Assembly: GCA_964491875.1 (NCBI GenBank)
Contig: CAZBIC010000004.1
Span: 1-64,000, forward strand
DNA length: 64,000 bases
Direction: 5' to 3'
Source: JADJPG01 sp964491875
Lineage (GTDB): Bacteria > Verrucomicrobiota > Verrucomicrobiia > Limisphaerales > JADJPG01
Part shown: positions 61,884 to 64,000 of the stretch, piece by piece
Layout: each line of letters begins with the position of its first letter
How positions within the stretch are numbered: position 1 is the stretch's first letter
Position numbers and translations under genes: made by a program
Notes under the pieces: model-generated
Told to the model about the DNA's origin: nothing
Database searches by the model: none
The model's input: only the letters and a program-made list of their open reading frames with translations

Positions 61884-62246
61884 TCGGGACTGCGAGTCTC
61901 AAAGCTCGTTTCGCCTCAAAACAGGACAGTTGTCCCGCTGCGTGTCGCACTTTGACTCGGACAATTTGCCGGGCTTGGTTCGACAGCGGCGCGGAACGGC
62001 AAATCGATCCGGTGCCGGAGGCAAAGTTGGCCGGTCCACCGGGGTGCTTTCACGGCTGGATTTTTGAATCCGCACTTTTGTGAAAGCGCCGGTCAGCGTG
62101 CTGTTAGCTGCGGTCGAGCGGCTTAAAGCCTGCGGTTGGCGTGCGTTCCCGGGATTCGCAGGGAGGCGACGGGCGTTGTTAACAGACTTGAGAGTGTCCC
62201 GCGCGGGACAGTCCTTGGCACCTCAGCTGCTAAACCCATCCTTGTT
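61884..62246. other. Intergenic region upstream of pilM
   Basis: A 363-bp gap with no credible gene. It contains the perfect palindrome at 62195-62210 and a related tgtccc-type half-site near 61925 (ggaca-gt-tgtcc). It ends in a small hairpin that includes the pilM start codon. This is the likely promoter and leader region of the pilM-pilN operon. Confidence 0.55.
62195..62210. promoter_or_regulatory. Perfect 16-bp palindrome in the pilM leader
   Basis: tgtcccgc followed by gcgggaca is a perfect 16-bp palindrome located 36 bp before the pilM start. It may be a binding site for a dimeric repressor; no candidate regulator is encoded nearby. Confidence 0.5.
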
Positions 62247-62252
62247 ATGGGT
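62234..62252 (+). promoter_or_regulatory. Hairpin enclosing the pilM start codon
   Basis: acccat (62234) and atgggt (62247) form a perfect 6-bp stem with a 7-nt loop; the ATG start is in the 3' arm. No Shine-Dalgarno sequence lies upstream. It could reduce translation initiation, but a stem this short could also occur by chance. Confidence 0.35.
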
Positions 62253-63323
62253 GTGCCGTTTATTAGCAGCCACGCCAAGCGGCGTGATCAAGTGGTCGCC
62301 GTCGATCTGGGTGCCCGGACGACCAAGGCGGTCCATGTGCAACGTCGTGGCGAGAAATTCAATCTGGTCAACTTTGCCCTGATTGATTCTCCGGCGATCG
62401 AGAAGAACTCGTCGCCGGACGTGTTGGGAGATCATCTCAAGAATGTGTTTCGCGCCCTCGGCTGCAAGTCGAAGCAGGTGACACTCGCCTTGGGGGACTG
62501 CGATACGGTCTTCAGACAGGTCGAAGTGCCGTTGATGCCCGTCTCCGACCTGCGACGTATGCTGAAATTTAACGCCAAGTCGTACTTGCAGCAGGACTAT
62601 CCCGACCATGTCTTCGACATTCAATATGACATCGCCCTGTCCTCGCAGGGAAAAGCGGGCGACGCTGCCAAAGCGGTGGCGAGCGGCCAGAAGCAGAAGG
62701 CGTTTGTCGGAGGGATTCGCCAGCAGACTTTGAGCGGACTGCAGGCCGCGGCCAAAGCTGCTGGACTGGTAGCTGATCATGTAGTTCCGGGTGCGGTGGG
62801 GCCGGTGAACGCGTTTGAGTTGGCCGAACCGGATTCGTTCACGAAAGAGGTCGTTGCCCTGGTGGAACTGGGATTCAAGAGCACGGCCATCACGATTTTG
62901 GATTGCGGGGAAATTCGTCTGAATCGAGTGGTTGCCATCGGTGGAGACCGTTTGACCGCCGGGCTCGCCGAATCGTTGGGCATCAGTTATCAAGAGGCTG
63001 AGAATATCAAGGTGGGCATGGCGACGGAGGTTGCCCAAAACCTTGAGCCGCTCATCCATCCTCTGGGCCGTGAGCTTCGTGCTTCGATCGATTTCTTTGA
63101 GAACCATCACGACAAGGCTGTGGGCAAGGTGTTTCTGTCCGGTGGCTCCGCCTGTGGTGAATTGATAATCCAATCGCTGCAGACCGAATTGATGGTGCCG
63201 TGCCAGACCTGGAGTTCCACAAAGTTTCTTGAACTGACACTCCCTCCGGAGCGCATGGCGGAGGTGGAGCAGCTCGGCCCGAAATTATCGGTGGCCATTG
63301 GCGCCGCGGCTGCGTCGTTCTGA
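62247..63323 (+). CDS. pilM: Type IV pilus assembly ATPase-fold protein PilM
   Basis: A 358-aa actin-like protein of type IV pilus and related assembly systems. The nucleotide-binding landmark is VVAVDLGARTTKAVHV, followed by KQVTLALGDCDTVFRQVEVPLMP, the second phosphate loop VVALVELGFKSTAITIL and VFLSGGSACGELI. PilM binds the N-terminus of PilN on the cytoplasmic side. The start is ATG 62247, where the family homology begins. The pilN-like gene follows 18 bp later. Confidence 0.9.
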   Translation: MGVPFISSHAKRRDQVVAVDLGARTTKAVHVQRRGEKFNLVNFALIDSPAIEKNSSPDVLGDHLKNVFRALGCKSKQVTLALGDCDTVFRQVEVPLMPVSDLRRMLKFNAKSYLQQDYPDHVFDIQYDIALSSQGKAGDAAKAVASGQKQKAFVGGIRQQTLSGLQAAAKAAGLVADHVVPGAVGPVNAFELAEPDSFTKEVVALVELGFKSTAITILDCGEIRLNRVVAIGGDRLTAGLAESLGISYQEAENIKVGMATEVAQNLEPLIHPLGRELRASIDFFENHHDKAVGKVFLSGGSACGELIIQSLQTELMVPCQTWSSTKFLELTLPPERMAEVEQLGPKLSVAIGAAAASF

Positions 63324-63341
63324 TTTCCAGCAACTCAACCT

Positions 63342-64000
63342 ATGCCAATTCGCATCAATCTACTGGCCGAGGCGCACGCCGCGGAGGACGAACGGAGAAG
63401 GGATCCTGTCAAGCGCGGTGGTTACGTCGCGGCATTCATCGTTCTCTGCGTGGTTCTCTGGGCGGTAATGCTCCAGTTCAAGGTCGCCAGCGCCAAGAGC
63501 GAACTTGGGCGGCTTGATGCAAAGTGGAAGACGATTGAGAAGAATTACCAGGGGGCGGTCAATGCCCAGAAGGCAAGTCTCGATGTCGATCAACGCCTGG
63601 GTGCGCTTCATCAGATGACGACCAATCGTTTCCTTTGGGGAAATGTGCTGAACGCGTTCCAGCAGACGTTGGCCAACATCGAAGGCGTGCAGGTGGTCAA
63701 GCTCAGGACGGAGCAAACCTATTTGATCGGTGAAGGCACGGCGGCGCGCACCAACGGTACGACGGTAATTCCGGGCAAGCCGCCCACGTCGACGGAGAGA
63801 GTCTCCATGACAATTGAAGCCATGGATGTGAGTGCACAACCGGGGCGTCGCGTGAACCAATTCCGCGAGTCAATCGCCGCGGTCCCGTTCTTCAAGGAGG
63901 TTTTGAACAAGACCAATGGTGTGATGTTGCTAAGCCGCTCAGCTCCGCAGAACAGCGCCAACGGCACGCACTCGTTTGTGATGTTCAGCCTGAAGGCGAC
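63342..64000 (+). CDS. PilN-like type IV pilus assembly protein (truncated by the window end)
   Basis: A partial reading of at least 219 codons, open at the window edge. The N-terminus MPIRINLLAEAHAAEDERR carries the short INLL motif by which PilN contacts PilM. A single transmembrane helix follows (YVAAFIVLCVVLWAVMLQF), then a coiled-coil periplasmic part (AKSELGRLDAKWKTIEKNY). Its place right after pilM matches the conserved pilMNOPQ order. The real 3' end is outside the window. Confidence 0.85.
   Translation, partial: MPIRINLLAEAHAAEDERRRDPVKRGGYVAAFIVLCVVLWAVMLQFKVASAKSELGRLDAKWKTIEKNYQGAVNAQKASLDVDQRLGALHQMTTNRFLWGNVLNAFQQTLANIEGVQVVKLRTEQTYLIGEGTAARTNGTTVIPGKPPTSTERVSMTIEAMDVSAQPGRRVNQFRESIAAVPFFKEVLNKTNGVMLLSRSAPQNSANGTHSFVMFSLKA

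Overview
The window is chromosomal DNA from a high-GC, Gram-negative-type member of the PVC superphylum, most likely Verrucomicrobia (Pedosphaera/Limisphaerales-like). Three things suggest this. There are Planctomycete/Verrucomicrobium-type gene families: a DUF1592 cytochrome-domain protein, a TIGR02604-type propeller, an H-X9-DG pseudopilin, CotH and lamin-tail secreted proteins, and delta-60 and RCC1 propellers. There are many large secreted proteins of low complexity. Core genes such as mutY, rnc, aroB, hisF and pilM are scattered rather than clustered by pathway. The lineage is inferred from these family types, not from a marker-gene comparison.

Layout. Positions 1-2015 look like the right end of an integrated element: a phage-type replication-protein C-terminal domain, weak or degenerate ORFs, a 12-bp tandem repeat, and a 3' half of tRNA-Ser(CGA) that marks the boundary. 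From 2.0 to 13.5 kb lie an ABC-F ATPase, an aldehyde dehydrogenase, small secreted and membrane proteins, a pseudopilin, a zinc dehydrogenase and a minus-strand run of sugar isomerase, mutY and a CotH protein. From 13.6 to 24.1 kb are a cytochrome/DUF1592 protein, a propeller-HEAT protein, an SGNH-TPR protein, a truncated secreted ORF and an RCC1 protein. From 24.2 to 30.4 kb are a zinc-ribbon protein followed by rnc, an unusual 1109-aa GHMP-kinase/nucleotidyltransferase fusion, a cytochrome with a C-terminal heme motif, and a SCO1-like protein.

From 30.4 to 40.1 kb are three tandem genes for secreted proteins (a 14-copy delta-60 propeller and two glycine-rich proteins), next to an OmpR-type two-component system. 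A similar operator-like sequence lies upstream of both transcription units. From 40.2 to 46.4 kb is a minus-strand cluster of SDR, GH88 unsaturated glycuronyl hydrolase, a secreted unknown, an old-yellow-enzyme oxidoreductase and DUF3616, which looks like a carbohydrate or uronide utilisation unit. From 46.5 to 64.0 kb are aroB, a conserved unknown, a 2403-aa lamin-tail/CotH protein, an exported methyltransferase, a membrane-anchored coiled-coil protein, hisF, a DUF486 protein, a lipoprotein cyclophilin, a NUDIX hydrolase, an RlmI-like methyltransferase, and pilM followed by a pilN-like gene cut by the window end.

The most unusual signals are these: (i) short tandem repeats, mostly heptamers, that sit in frame inside conserved enzymes (MutY, an OYE, an SDR) as well as between genes; (ii) a shared C-terminal module ending in (F/Y)(F/Y)R(V/I)V on four secreted proteins; (iii) three nine-residue repeats, PQSTRAVRP, at the C-terminus of a 1064-aa secreted protein; (iv) a divergent fucokinase-like plus UDPGP-like fusion; (v) an 80-bp inverted-repeat element; (vi) the integration scar at tRNA-Ser. 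No complete undescribed defence system or CRISPR array was seen.
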